A stretch of DNA of 64,000 bases from Strigamia acuminata (GCA_949358305.1 OX442314.1:15743060-15807059); one strand, 5' to 3'. Positions 46,903 through 62,115 are shown, counted from the first letter of the stretch. The notes: generated by a model not told the origin, from the sequence alone. Numbers and translations: made by a program.

Positions 46903-49900
46903 AAAAAATTCACATGTCTCTTTCAAACACGCAGAGTTTTTATAAAAAAATATAAAAAAAAAAAGAAATTAAAGAAAATGTTTTTTTTTTTAAACATTTT
47001 TTTCCTTGTTATTTATCACTATTGCCTCTAAGCTTTTAGAATATAAACGCAAAAAAATAAACATTTTAATTTCCTCCTGCGTTTATTTTCAAATAAGTCC
47101 TTAATAACAGGACTTACGTAATGAGTAAGTCCAGCTGACTGTGAAAATCCATTATTCATACGTAGATAAAATATTCATATCTATCTATCTAACAAAAGAA
47201 AAGAAAAACGTAAATGTTTCACATTTTCTAATTATCTTATAATCGCTTCACCGGATTTCCGAGCAGTTATGAAAAATGTCAATTCCATAAATAAACAAGC
47301 TAAGCAACAAGAAGAAAAAAAAATAAACAAATTTTAATTAAAACTCAAAATTAAAACTCGCAATTTGTTTTACAACGAAAAATCTCATATACATATATTT
47401 TTTTGTTCGTAAATTAGTGCGTGTGGCATAAACATTCCTACTTTATTCTCTCAACTGACAAGATAAACATCATTGATGCTGTCACTACTTCCCATCCTCT
47501 TGCATCACTTTTAGCTTGTACCAATTAATTCCAAGGCAAAAACACCACCATCTTCAAATATCACCCCCTAGGAATTTAGAACGTAACAACTTGGCATTTG
47601 CAACTGTTACATGCCCCAATGTTTGAGCCTCGTACATTTTCCTAACACAAACCACATGGCTCATGCCGCGCGCTTTTCTCATCGCAAAATATGAATCTAA
47701 CTGTGAGTAAAGACAGCTCGCACCAAGGTGATCAGAGACACGCTGTCTAAATTTAATGGGCCCTATTTGGCACCGATTGCAAACAACTTCCGTTCTACGA
47801 AACCAAAATTGAAAAAAAAAAAAAAACTTTTTGAAAAAAAAAAAGAAATTATTCTTTCTTCCAAATACAACTACGTGCCTAAGCGTTACACAACCAGCTT
47901 CCGTTTGTAAACAGTTGGACTAAAAGCGGATGTACGTCGAAACTAAAGCCACAGGAATCATTTTTTGTCACATTAAGGATGTCTAATTTAAAGCATTAAG
48001 AATAAATTGATATTTATAAACATCAAATTAAGTATTTCTAAATGCTATCGTGATGTTTCCATGTAACACGTCGATTGCAAAAAAATATAAATTTCGAAAT
48101 CCACTAAGTTTGCAAAGTGAAACTCAGAAGAAAAAAAAAAAGAAAAATCACTATTAGCACTTTAGAAATGGCAGATGCATGTCCATAAATCAGATGATCC
48201 CATTCATGAGACAACATGTTTAATAAATTACTTTTCCATCATTGCATGCTTAGTGAAATTTAAAATTTATGATAAATGCACTATATTATCCTCTGCGTCC
48301 ATTTTTTTTTTCTTTTTTCCGTTTTGTCTGTTCCTCATTTCATTTTTTTTATAGGCCAATAGAGCGCTCCAAGTATATTCTTAAACACTAAAATGGCATT
48401 CACCTCAAATGGAGCGTTACAATTTGCTGGGCCAAAATGAAGAATGTGACTTGACGTGACGTTAAGTTTGAAAGTAGCCATAAATCAAGACACCCACGCG
48501 ACACTCCGCTGCTCAAGAAACACGGCCAATATTTTTTTAATGCAGTAACGAAGAGAAAAATTGGGAAGGAGGAAAAGAAAAGAGGAAAAAAAAATTGATA
48601 CGATTCATAAATGAACCAGGAAGCAGCATTACACACTCTTGATGAATAAGTTTGGCTTAGTTTCTTGCACTGGTATAATTAGTCCATCAGGAAAGAAAAA
48701 TGAGTTTAAATTTTGACAGAAATAAAATTTTTAAAGAGAAGCTTACGATTAAAGAATAGCGTGCAATTAATTAAAAATTAAAGTATAATTTTAAATTACA
48801 TGTCAAGAAGGTAAAACAAGGTTGTTCACTTGAAACTGCATGTTTAATTAGTCAAAATTAAATAAAACTCGATGCGATGTAATAAAGTGCTCATTCACAT
48901 TGTTGCAGTAAGATGTAAAAAAAAAAAAAAGCTGTGCACTGCTGCACACTAGTGGCGATACTTGGCATTTTTACTAGTCATAATTTTGAGGTCAAAAAGG
49001 GTGCGCCAGATTACTTATTTACAATCTTGTACTCAAACACCTTCAAATGCCCACCTCAATGTTAATCTCAGCGTGAGAACATGTTACATTGGCTTGTATG
49101 ACGCGATATGCGTCATGATCGAGATAAGTCATCAAACGACTTGTATTATATTAATCATAACGCAAAATGCATCGTACAAGAAGCCTAAGTCACTTCAGGC
49201 TTCAATGTTGAACAGAGCCGTTAATGTTACTGTTGATGACTCCAGTAACGTCTTTAACCCGAGATGTTTTTTGGTTCATGTGTTGATTTTTTTATTACGG
49301 AGGGCGGAAGCATTCTGCCATGTAAGCTTAGCAAGGGCGCTTCCTGTTGTTTTTAGTAAGGGAATTAGGGTTAGCGTCAAGTATCCCAGGTTATCTCCTG
49401 AGGTTACAACCAAACCCAATCCCAAACTACAAAAAATACAAACAGCATCCAAACAGGACAAAGCACACAGCTCAGAGTTTTTATAATGGTGGGGGATTGT
49501 ATTTTTGTTTATTTGCGGTTTTGTTTTGGCTGTTTGTTGTGTGGTTTGAAGTGTGTGTTTGCGTGTTGTTCTTTTAGTGATGGTGGTTGAGCGCGGGTGT
49601 TTGGCTGTGTTGTCTGGTAGAAAGGGCCAACTAAAGTATTGGTTTGTTATTTGCTCCGATGTTTACTTGTGTGTATTTGTTATCTCTGTAATTTCCGGGG
49701 CTCACTAACTTGGCATCCCTCCACAGTCGTGTTGTTTACTTGTTTGTGAGATGATTATAGAAATTATTTGGAAAAATTCTTCAACAATTTCACTATATTC
49801 TTGAATAATTTGTCGAAATGAACTAATTGTTCCGTATTTCCATCTTGAAGAGACCTTAAAACAGCTTAAGATAATTTATTCATTCCTTTTCATCAGTAAA

Positions 49901-52900
49901 TATAAAAATCCAAAATTTTGCATTCTGTTGTTAATTATTAAATTCAAACTTTTTCCCTGCTGCACTAATTATCACATAAACTCGAGTCATAATTATAAAA
50001 ATACCGTAGCAGTCGTAAACACCGTTATATGTTTTCATCACGTATGTTCTAGAAGGCAGTAAATTGCACGGCAGACTGCACAAGTGTTGTGTACTTGTAT
50101 TTAGATCTCCAAGGTAAAATTTAGTGTTAAAATATATATATAAAATAAATTTCCACTTCATTTGAAATACAGCCAAAATTGTAAAATCATCAAAAATTGA
50201 AATTTATTTATTTATTATCAGCTTGCAATTATTACTGTTTACCAACATTAATTATTAATAGCACGAAGTGTAAATAAATAAATCTGAGCAAGAAAAAAAA
50301 AACAACATCAAAAGTTAAACTTGGCCAGCAAGACCAGAATTAACCTTTTAGGGAAACAAGTTTTACGAGCAGCTCATTAATTATGGCAAACCCTAATCTC
50401 CCTATTTTAGAAAACATTATACATAGAAATTTAAAAATAAAAGGGAAACAGAAAAAGAAAAAACATGATGTTATTCCTGACTTTAACCTTGCTGAAAAAT
50501 TGCATCACACAAACAAATCACTGCCAACATTAATCAAGTATGGCCACTTTGTAGATAAAAATTTGGAATGACACAACTGAGATAATCTATGACGCAACCG
50601 TGTGTTTGCAAACTTTGTCCAAAGTCGTCCGATTTTGGACATGCTCCAAAAATTAAAAACAAAATTAGGCGTGGTCTTAAAGAAAGAGGAAGCAATGAAA
50701 CGCAGAAAAAATTATTGTAAACTATGTCAACTTACAAACAACTAAGTTGAACATGAAATTCATTAGGGTCGAGCGCAGGAAAAGAAGAAGAAAAAAAATA
50801 TTTGAAAAAAAAAGAGTTAAAAAATTGAAAGAAAGAAGTGCATTACCTTATATGCATTAAGCAATTTCTACAAAAGGTCTTCGAGTCTCTAAATTTCTTT
50901 TTATGTAACAAGGTGACTTACAAATTTGGTAAAGGGAAAAAAAAGTACAAAAAACAGAGAAAAAAATCTCATTTGAAATTTAAGTTGACATTCTAAAGCG
51001 AACAAGATGACAAGTTCATTTGGGTCAAATGAATGCAATTATGGATTTTTTTTCCCCAGACTTGAAATGAAATCTAAAAAATAAGTCCCCAGCTGAGACC
51101 TGCGGTTCAACTTCGAAACCAAACTGTTTACCTTTTCAACCATATTAAGAATTGATGGCTTTCGATTCAATCCCACGTGTTGTTATCCAACGATTTCCTT
51201 TCGTTCTCCAACTTTGAAATGCAGGATTTGCACGAAAAAACCAAACTTTTCAACCGATAATTCCACCACGACGACTCAACTTAGTTAATTAAAGCTAGAT
51301 TAAAGGAGTCTGCCTGCAAAACAAAGGCAACCATGACAACATTGAAACCTTGTTGCAACATTTCACCATTCTTCCAACCATTTCACCATTGTTGTACATC
51401 TTATTAAATCAAGCAACGACATTAAGGTTCTGAATCACATTTCAAATATAGCAAACACCATTCATAACTTTATTCAGCTTTATTCAGTGAATCACAAATA
51501 AAGTAAATAAATAAAAATAAACAAAAATAAAAATCCATCTTTCTTTTAAACAGGTAACTTTTCCTGTCTCAACTGTCTCCTTAAAGGAAACTTAAAGCAC
51601 GATAAATTACTCGCAGATAAGCTTAATACATAAAAGTGGAAGCAAAAATAAAAATAAATGTATCAAGTGTGGTCAAATGATAATAACACTCATTTATTTA
51701 CACCCAGGTTCCGCGAGACAGAAGCAGAGTTACTTATACGTCTGAAGGAGCTGAATAATGGATATCAATATAAATTTCTTACTCAGTTCGTGCCTTTGCT
51801 CTACATCTTTATGATAGCAACATCAGAAATGACCACCGAGCTTGTAACAACATCTGCAACAACATACACTGCAGGGCACACTCTTCTATCCCTTTACTCA
51901 AGTGAATAAAAAATTTACATCTTGTTTTATCTTTTGTCAGTCCAAAATAAGCGAATTAAAGCTGATACGCTATTAAAAAATTAATCTTATTTTCTTTCGC
52001 ATCTGAAAACTGATGAGAAGAAAATATCCTCAAACTGTTATCATTTAGCCTGACTATTTTTAATTTAATATCGCATCCATTTTGTTTAACATTCCAGAGC
52101 AAATCATCTTAAAAATAAATATTAAAAAAGAAAAAAAAAATTCATCTACCAGCAATACCTAATTTTACACGTTTGACCTTGTGCCTTTTGCTGATACATC
52201 TCAAGTGGACATACACACACTCCTGCTCCCTTAACCCTTTTAAAATGCCTCCAAGCTGGTGCTCGTTTCGCCTCGTATCACCGCATTAACTGGGCCATCA
52301 AAAGAAAAGTTGAGCAAAGAGATCAAGTTTAAAGGAATAATCCGAGCGAATTTCCATCAAACCAGCAACAAACCAAAAATAGATCCGAAGGTCTCCCATC
52401 ATCTCTGTTAAACAAGAAAATTGCTTTTAAATTATCATTTGGCCAAAGGAAGTCTTATTATATCAGCACACATCACGGTGAAGGTTGATTTTCACACATG
52501 ATGTCATTAGCCAAATAAGTGCCATTGCTATTGCTATCCGCCATTAAATTTAATTCGGGATGAGCTGGTGTAAGCAAAATCAAAATAAGATTCAGTTAAG
52601 TGCATCTGAATTATCTTTTGCTTGCTCCTGTGATTAAGCATTTTACTTTAAAAATATCGATTTTCAACCGCCATCTGTTGAGCAAATAGGGCTTAAATTT
52701 AAATCAGAATGAACTGCATCTAGGAAGAAAGAAAAAATTTGTTTTAACAAATATTTCGGTTAAATTTTTTCTCGGCACTAGAGGAATTTGTTGTTGAAAC
52801 TCATGAGAAAATAACATCCAAGTTTGATTAAGAGAAATCTAATCCAGCATACAATATTACTTCCAATATGTAAACATCGACTTATATCTTATTTAAAAAG

Positions 52901-55006
52901 CAATTGATTTTTGTCCCTTGCAAATATATAAACGCACTTCAGTTGTTTGAGTTTTATAAAATTTAATGACAAAGTTTTATGCATTTAGTTAAGATTCCTT
53001 CGAGATATTTTTAGCTGACATTTAAAAACTACTCAATTAGATTAGTGTTTCTATCTTGATTTACTGTTCCAATTCTTCCATTTTAAAGTGAAAAAAATGT
53101 GAGCAATTTATAATAATAGTCATATTGTATAATCACAATTTCAATTTAACCTGAAAATAATTCCTAAAATGCAGCACTTTAAACCTTGAAATTTTTGGAA
53201 TTTTTCTTGGTTAAAAAAAAACCAAAAAAGAAAAACCCAAAAAAAAAAATCTTATCATCATAAAATGTACAGCGTTCCAAATTTCAATGTAATCAAAACC
53301 AATAAAATCACTGGTAGCGTTAACATTCAATTAAAATTAAGCAATGACCCTTTTTGATCGTTTTAGTTTTCTTTTAGAAGGTAAACAAATAAAAGCATAT
53401 TAATTACACTGATGAATAACCCTTTGATACACCAGAATACGCTCATTACAACACACAATCTGATTAAAACCCCCTAAACAAGCTAATAAAAATTTAAGAA
53501 ATATAATAAAAGAAAAATGAAAAAAAAATTGTTTTTCCTCCAATTTTAATTGTAGGTTACAACTGAGGTCAGGGATGCTCGAGACATTACTGCAAATAAG
53601 CCTTTGCATCCCATGCCACACTGAAGCAAGATAAAAGATAACAAAACGAACACACCTTCTTACAAAAGAAACGAAATAATGTTTACATTCGAAAGTTGTT
53701 TATTCTTCGCACTTCTCCTTATCATTGGAACCATCAACAATTTATTATTCAGGTACATTTCGGAAGAAAATAATTTTTCGCAAAACAATCAACTTATGAA
53801 TAAAAAGATAGTTTACTTTCCAAGATTTTACATTTTTAGATCATTAATTTTTCATTTTACAAACAATCCTTTAAAGTTACAAGATGATTATTTAATTAGA
53901 CATTTTTGTGACAACAAAACCTTCATTTTTTCCCTTTCAAATGTTCTTATCTTTTTTTCCCTGCTTTTATTATGAATCTTTTCCTCAATGTTCACTCATA
54001 AGATCTGAACTAAAGCTTTTTTTTTTAAAAAAAAAAAATCTGATTGTTGGATAAAGGAGAAGAAAAAAATAAAACAGGAAAAAAAGGAAAAGAAAATATT
54101 TTGTAATCCAATCAAAACAACCTATCTATGGAAGGCGGAGAACCTCGATATATAAAACTAATCCCTTTAACATGCCATTCAGGTTGATGGCTTGGAAGAG
54201 ACAGGTGAACTTCAAAGGTGGAGATTTGTTGGTAAGCAAAACCACAAAAGAAAAGAAAAACCTGTGCATAAGCCTATTAATGGTTTCGTGTGCATGTTAA
54301 AAATTATGTAAGCTCCAAAATAAAAAAAGAAATATTGTAAATAAAAAATGAAAAATATTAAAGCGAATCCACAATGCAATCTCTAACCTTTCCCATCAAT
54401 CCCACATTTGATGTAGGAAGTACGTTTCATTTCCCCATTTTTTTCCTAGTTTTAAAACCGCAAATAAAGTATATAGTGTGTAGAATTTATAGCGTGCATA
54501 AAACTTCATTGAAACTATGTTCTATGATGAAAAAAAACCACACACAAAAAATTCATAAACCTTTTTCTTGTGTATTTTTCTCGTGCATTCGAAACCGGTC
54601 ATTTTTAGATCTAAATAAAAAGTCTAAACCGTCTAAAATATGCATTTAGATTGAAGGAGAACAAACCAGAGTAGCTACACGACTTTCCGAAAACTTAGAC
54701 AGAGTAATCCGATTTAAGCCAGCCAACATAAATGTTTTGGACTGTTGTTTCCATCTAATTCCAATGTCAAGCTAAACTTTGTGCACTTGCACACTGCGAT
54801 TTAAAGGAGCACAAATTCGATCTCCATTGTTGCTGCTAAGCTAAACTAATAAACTGTGCTGGCCAGATCAAATAAATGCGAAAATCTACATTTGAAATTG
54901 AGTTTAAACAAACAGTAGAGAGTTTCCAACTTCCCAAGTTAAGCCTTTTAGTCGTGCAGTGTTTTAAACTTCCATAGAGTAGCTAACATGTCTGACAGCG
55001 AAGCTT

Positions 55007-55039
55007 TGGAATGCAGTTATGTTCCATAACTGCATTCCA
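55007..55039. repeat. Perfect 15-bp hairpin
   Basis: TGGAATGCAGTTATG, a 3-nt loop TTC, and the exact reverse complement. No wider element around it was recognised. Confidence 0.85.
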
Positions 55040-58000
55040 CCATAACTTATAGTGACCACTTTTTTTTTTTATAATTTTATTATTTTGTTTAATCCAAATG
55101 ACTTTTCAAATGTAGTTAGTTAGAAAAAAAAATGAAAATCCTCCAGCTCGGATGGGCTCAAACGCAGATCCCCTGTCAGTTCGAGAGGTGCTTTAGTCCA
55201 GTATTCAGGATTCCAGCCAAACCACGGCCAATAAACCACTCTGACTATTCCCTAGCTTATTTACTTTACGCCGGCATTAAATTGGCAAATGTCTTCTCTC
55301 TGGGTGGGAATTGATTGTCATCCCCCTTGTGGACGTAAAGAGGTTGCTGTCCCTGGTTTGTGGAAGTGCTGGATGCCATAAGTGGTCCAATACACCAGTC
55401 CAGAAAATACAAGTCGTATAATTCGCGCGAAAGACTTTGAGCATTGTAAACACTCAGTCTCATAAATAATTTATTTTTTATGAATTTTTCATTAAAAACT
55501 CGTAGAGAATTTGTAGTGACCCATGACAATATTTTTCCTCACGACCTGCTGAAACCAACACAATTGTCTACGGATTACCAGTTTAAAACCATAGGTGCAT
55601 TTAAAGTGTCTGTTTATATGGTTTTATGGTATTATGAATGTGAGATTATTTCGATTTATAGTTTGGGTTTTTTTTTTTTTTTTTTTTTTTTTACAATTTT
55701 TGCCAATTAAAATTCTTCTTTTTAGTTTTCACCTAATGAAGGAATTGTTATCTACTTTTAGAAACACATTTACGCTTTTATTCATGTTTTTAATAGTGGA
55801 CGATGCTTCACCTGGACGCACTGTAACAATTGGACGTTTAACCTCTTACTTGTGTGGCAACCATTTTGAATTTGGTTATAAAACCAAAAGCAGGCGTAAA
55901 GCACTCAGAAATCACTCTTGTTGTGGTTTCTGTGTCTGCAGTTTTTGATGACGGTTTTATGGCTGTTTTTGGTGTCGATTCTGCACTTCTAAATACTTAA
56001 AAACTTTTCTCGTTACATTCAAGTTCCAAAACAAAACAATTATATTCTAATTTATTACTCGTTAATTTCCTAAAATTAAAGCCATGAACATAATACGGAG
56101 CATTAAATTTACAGTAAAAATATTTCAGCACATTAGAAAATAGAAATAATAAAAGCTCTTTCGAGATCAAGAATGATATTCAAGATAAAAATAAAACTGC
56201 CCACCTCATTCATGCATACATTTTCTTTAGTTCCACCACCACTATTGCCTATTATTTCCATAGCAATGATTTCAAAAGATTGCTGTTTATAATCAGTATC
56301 TAATTGCATTTGGGGGAATAAGCTCCCATTATATGTAGTCTAATCACCGCTTCATCAAAGCTGGTGTGGGAACATACCATTGTGATTATGAATTAGGGAA
56401 AATTGATGCAAAAATTATATTCGTGCGCAAATTAGTTTTGAAAAGCCCTATGTGTGTAATTTGCAAGAAGTATGCCAGAAATGGTTAGAGGGGCGTGTTC
56501 CATCAATTCCAAAAAGCCAAGCACAAATAAAGCGGACAAGTAATTACATCTTTTGTCTGCAGTAGAAATTTACAATTTATCTCGTAGTCATTAAGTAATT
56601 AGAAAATAATTTCGAACTGTTTATGAAAAGAAGAAGATAAAAAAAAATCTCGTATAAATATTTCATGTTTTTCCCAGCAAATAATTAAATAAATGTAGCC
56701 ATAGATTGCCACTTGTGCCGATTCATTACTGGAAGAAATGAATTTCGTGTGTTTTCCCTTATTCGAGCTACCTTAAGCAAGCTTGTAGCAAATTACTTGT
56801 AGTAGAAGTCGGTCCAACGACTGCACTCACAATTAATTAACTGGCCTACTTATTGGAAGCATCAGTTGTCATAGGAGATCTGGTCTGACTCTGAGCTGTT
56901 CAAATTGAATTAAGACCAGATTCGACCACGTCTTCCGAGCTATTGCTCCGAGACTTTAGTACCGCGGCTGCAGTGTGAAATTCGAAGTCAATCAATGAGA
57001 GAAATCTGTCCAATTTAAAGCTCCTTGTCTTAGGCGTGTTTTCTTCCCATTTAATTCATTTCTTAGCTGATAAAGCCAGAAACACGAGCATGTAAAACTT
57101 AATTAAAAACAAATCCAATACCTAAAGTATTCTCTGAATACATTGAAAACAAAATTCCTTCCTGTCCTTTTTATTTATTTACGAACCACAAAAATGTAAC
57201 AATTTCCAAAAAAAAAAGGAATTCCACCACTTTGATATCAAATACCTTCTACAACACAACTACTGTCAACTTATCTGAGCACATAAATTTTTCGTCTTCC
57301 AATTTTCACCATCCACAGACCCCAGACCGGCGATCCAGACAGAATTCCACATCAAAGAGCATTCACCTTGGCCATTAAAAAAAGACAGAGGAAAAAAAAC
57401 AAACTTTTTTTTATTGGTCTTGTGTCTTTGGCTTGAATGTGACAATTGTCACCGTTTTTATTCCTCACCTACTTGTTCCAATATCAGCAATGGTAGTACC
57501 CCTTAACAACTTGCCAGCTTTTATTAGACCAGCAACTTAGCAATTGCTCAAGCAAACTCCACTTTAGACAGCAGCATTCTTTTTTACTGCCACGGCCAAA
57601 TGCATTCGCACGCACAAAAGAATATAAGTCACAAATGGAATTTCAAATATTTCTAAAGATGAAACTTGTAATTTTTTTTAATAAACATAATTACCCTCCA
57701 ATCAAAATCCAAGCAGATTAGCAGATTAAATAACATATTTTCTTTTATTACGCTTTATCGCTTTAACTTAGCTATGCCCATTAAAATAATAACAAGTATT
57801 AGAAAGAACAAAACAGCTCACTGCAATGCAAACATAACATCGCAATAATTGCATTTTCATCGTAAATCAAAACTTTATAGGTATTTTGTTGTTTTCAAAA
57901 CATGGACGGGATAATACTGCAATAATGCCATCGTTTTGGCAAAGGCCTTTGTTGTCAACGTTGTAAAATTCTCGTCTTGGCAGTTGAGAGTTTTGGCAGA

Positions 58001-60563
58001 GAGTTATAGAAGAATTTTCGCATTTAATCGATAACCGACGAAAGCTTTTATCCAAGGCTTTATGTCACCTTCGCAACGCTGTCTTTGACAAATTTTGGAA
58101 AAGCTATATACTTTGATGGAATTGCTTTTAGGGTGCCTCGACCGACGGCATATGCAAGTCTTGCGTAACGTTATATATAGCAATGGCTAATAATTGCCAT
58201 ATAAAATATAGGAGCATTCAATCAGAATCTATTTTATTGTCCCATAGACCATGGTCAACTCCAAATTCCAGTCATTTATATGTACTGCAGTACCATAAAA
58301 TGCTTTTGTATTCTCTTTTTCCTACGTTATGTATGGCTACGTGCGCTCTAAGCTTCAAAAAGTGATTTTATTGGATGTGCAAAACCGAAATTGAAGAAAA
58401 GGATGGAAGATGAGGCCGTCATCTTGATTACCCCGTGTTTCGGATCTATTTAGTCTGCTCGTTTGGAATTTAGCATTTCCCATTTTCTTACCAGTAATTC
58501 TTTTCTTCTTTTTTTAAAATAAAAATTGCCAAGACTCATGTAAAATGCAAATTTAAATCGATTTTTAAAATTGTTCAAAATCCGCAGAAATATATACAAA
58601 ACAGTATCTGTCTGAATCGCCATTTTTTAATTTCCTAAATGTACTGGTTATTGTCTTAAGTTCTCCCCGGTGTTAAATATTGATGACAGGTAGGTGGAAA
58701 CTTAAATAGAGGGTTGCATCTTGTTAATATTATTTTTGCTGATAAAAATTTCATAGTGTGCCCGGAATTCCATTAGTGAGACCCTGGATTAAAGAACGGA
58801 AAAGATGATAAAAGAGTAAGTAAATGCAACGATTGCGAGGGGTTTGATGAGCAGGTTGCCCTGAGTTATGGTTTCCTTGACTTTATTCTTTCCTTTCTAG
58901 ATTATTATCGTATGAATTATATATCTAAGTTGCGAGCAGAAAAATGCTCCGAAGGGTCCATCACTTTTTGTGTGTTGGTTTATGTTTTGTAAATTGTTAG
59001 CAACTCGTTCGGCGTGATTTACGAGCGAGTATTTCTTGCGATATTGTTTGTTGTTGTTGCACGGAGTTTAAAAACACGTTTCGGCATTTTTATTATTAAA
59101 TTTGGCGATATTATTTAGGCTAATGGCGCAAACCCATTTCATTCGAGCTTCGTTCAATTTATATGAAAGCGGGAATAACATCCGCCGTAATTAAATCGAC
59201 AGACCATTTCTATAATGCAACATCAAATAAATTCGCTAAATGTAGTTAATAATTTATGTATTTAACTTATAATTTGACATTTTTAAGATAAATAAAATTA
59301 TTGATTTTAAGGCAATACAATTTTAATGAGTGTTTGGTTCAGTTTCTTAAAGCTTTTTATTCAAATATTCATTCCTATTTTTCATCACGTTTGAGTAATA
59401 AATATTTCGTAAAACATGGCAACAAATTGCAAATTTCTTTCCGCATGCGAATGTTTCTAATTGCTTTTCCCATAACTAATGCACCGTTCTCTCTCGCTAA
59501 CTTTACAACTTTTGCCCATTTTTTATTCAATTGCATCTGCATATAAACAAGCCATTTCACTCTTCTCCTTATTCTTTTACCTTATTTTCTTCCGAGTGAC
59601 TTATCTCTTCAATGCTCAATCGCTCTTATCGCCACTTCAACTTTTCCATTTCCAAGAATTTACCCCGAAAATTACTTAGGTGGAATGAGAAATTAAACAA
59701 ACTTGAAGAAAGAAAAAAAGATAATCTTTAGACAAATACCATTCCATTTGGATTCTTAAATAAACATTATTTAATAGAAAAAAGAACTGGAAGGATAGAT
59801 ATTAAAAGAATATTACTTCCCAGCTCGCCTTTATTTTTCAACGACCTTTTAATGATGTAAGAAATACCAATATCACTAGAATAGCAAGCAAGCTTCCGAG
59901 TTGGAAATTGCTTTTCCTACGTAGTATATACTATATGTGAAAGAATAAACTGAGATGGTGATTAGTGCACAAAATTGGAAGGAGAAAAAAAATTGATTTC
60001 AAAGTAACTGCTTCGTTTAATTGGAAAAGCAATAACAGCAGTTGGAAGACAAATTAAACATTCCATTTTAATGCAATTTTCTATACACATTTTACATATA
60101 TGCTATTTTTAATTTTAATTTTTTTTTTTTTAATTTTCTTTTTTAAATGTTCTATAATTGAATTTGAAAATGGACGCCGAACTACTATATTTTGCGCAGG
60201 AAGTTTGGAATAAAAAATTTACAAATTTATGTACCAGTCTGAATAATTCTGTCGACAGATGTCAGGTTCAGCAAGGAAATGAATAATTTCCCATTTCCGC
60301 CCATTTCCATGCACTTATAATAGCTTCACACTTTTGCTTTCTAACGGCTTTATTTTTCTTGATAAAAGTGAACAAATCCTTTACTCTTCCCCAAAGGGGA
60401 AAGAAGCAAAAAAACCAACAACAGCAACAATGCATTAAATGAAAAATATCATAAATTCATAATGATGTTTGCAACTGCATTATCTTTATTGAATAAAGCC
60501 TCTGCCCATCTAAAACCCGAAGATAAGCACATAAAAAAATTGCTGCTGCATTATTTAAATTAA

Positions 60564-60954
60564 GAAGTTTCAGAAATGACACGCTGAAGGCGCTGAAGTG
60601 ATTGTTCCAATAATCACAATCACTGCATTATTGAAAACTCAAGCCAGGTCCAAGTGATTATTTTGCATGTCACATGACTTTTATTTATACTTTTTTTAAT
60701 TTAATTTAATTTATTTTATTTTTGTTATTTATTTATTTGTTTTTGTTAAATTAAATGGATTATTAATTTTTATTTATTTAATAATTTACAACAAATTCTC
60801 TTTTTCTTAGTTTAAGCATTCTTCAGCACTAACAACTCCTTTTCAGAGATTATACAAAAGCGCTGAAGTTCTGAAGCGATTATTCACATGATAATCGCTT
60901 CAGCAGAATAATCGTCATAACATAATCACTTTAGCGTATCATTTTTGAAACCCC
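60564..60954. mobile_element. MITE-like element flanked by TTAA (piggyBac-type target)
   Basis: TTAA at 60560-60563 and 60955-60958 flank 391 bp. Near the ends GTTTCAGAAATGACACGCTGAAG (60567 inward) matches the reverse complement of the right end (GTTTCAAAAATGATACGCTAAAG) with three differences. Inside are a perfect 13-bp hairpin (60871-60883 / 60891-60903) and an AGTGATTG/CAATCACT pair near 60597. No coding capacity. The TTAA duplication suggests piggyBac-type transposition. Confidence 0.6.
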
Positions 60955-62115
60955 TTAATGTTTACCACCTGTAATTCAAATTGTCCCTGAAGAATTGAAA
61001 TTTTATACAAGAAAAAAACCAAATTCTGATTCCCAAACAATAACAACGTACAAGGTTTGAGTAAATCAGGTAGCCATAGTTTATAACCAGATGACACCCT
61101 TAATTATTTCGCCATCTTTTGCAGACACAATTCACTTCCTTTTGATAAAAAATAACTGATTAATGTTGTTTTTATTAACATATCATTGAATATTCTATTT
61201 TCAATAACATTAAATCTTAATTCTAATTACATTATTTATACTGAGAACAAGCCTCGGTTTCATCGATTTTCAGTTGTTTTTTTCATACTCTTTCCACGAT
61301 TTGACTCGATACATCAATATTTTAAAACAGAAATATTTACTCAGAATATTTTTCCATTAACTATACCCCGTCTTCGTCGTGCACCAAATCACATTGCGGG
61401 AGAAATATTTTCTTACCTGATTGGCCTATCATATCAGCCTAATGTTTACTTCAAAAATGATGAATTTCCCTCGCTCGCATCCCATCAGAATTCTACTTCA
61501 TCATCATTTCAGGAAAGAAACTATATCTTAGATATTGGCTTCTTGATTGATTACTATTCTATCAATTAAGATAAGACCTTAATTACCTAAATGACCAACT
61601 AGTATTAATTAATCACTTTTATTATTCCGAACTGTCAACAACACAACTGTTTACGCTCCGTCTAATTTGCAGTGAAAAATTAAAAATCCTTTCTTAATGT
61701 TGTCATGGATATGTCACCTTGTTTTCTAACTTTGTTAACGAGCCGTGAATGACTTCTCAAGTGCCTACATTCTATTACAGCTATCTCAACACGTTGCTCT
61801 TGCTTCTCTATACAATACTTTTCTCACATTCAGCCCATCTTTAAAGCCATTTATTTCTCCCAGAAAACTGTTGACAACGTTTCCCCCTTCTTTTTCCGGG
61901 TGTTACACAAAAAGAATCCACTTTCAAGCCCACTTTCTTCTCTTTTTATTATTATTTATATACCATCTTTTTGTGATATTCAAATTTTTTTAAGCAAAGA
62001 TATACTACACTGCCAAGTTGATAACAATTCCAGCTTATACTCCTTCAATGAATGTGCGCTCAACCGTTCTGTTCCCTCCGACTTAAAGACGCTAGTTTTT
62101 TAAACAATGTAATGT

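Larger units (their letters stand above)
38311..60559. other. 22-kb AT-rich intergenic or intronic stretch with no supportable gene
   Basis: Many poly-A/T runs and no exon chain with coding character. The longest ORFs here (43630-44010 and 45120-45503) have no domain, motif or protein-like composition. It could be a large intron or a regulatory region of a neighbouring gene; the sequence does not tell. Contains a GA microsatellite at 46887-46902, a G/T-rich strand segment at about 49488-49620, and the hairpin listed separately. Confidence 0.5.

Noticed and set aside
56880-56935. Inverted repeat ATCTGGTCT/AGACCAGAT
   Set aside because: Only 9 bp with a loop of about 35 bases; expected by chance in a window this size.
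61186-61569. 127-codon plus-strand ORF
   Set aside because: Phe/Ile/Ser-rich chance ORF without recognisable motif.
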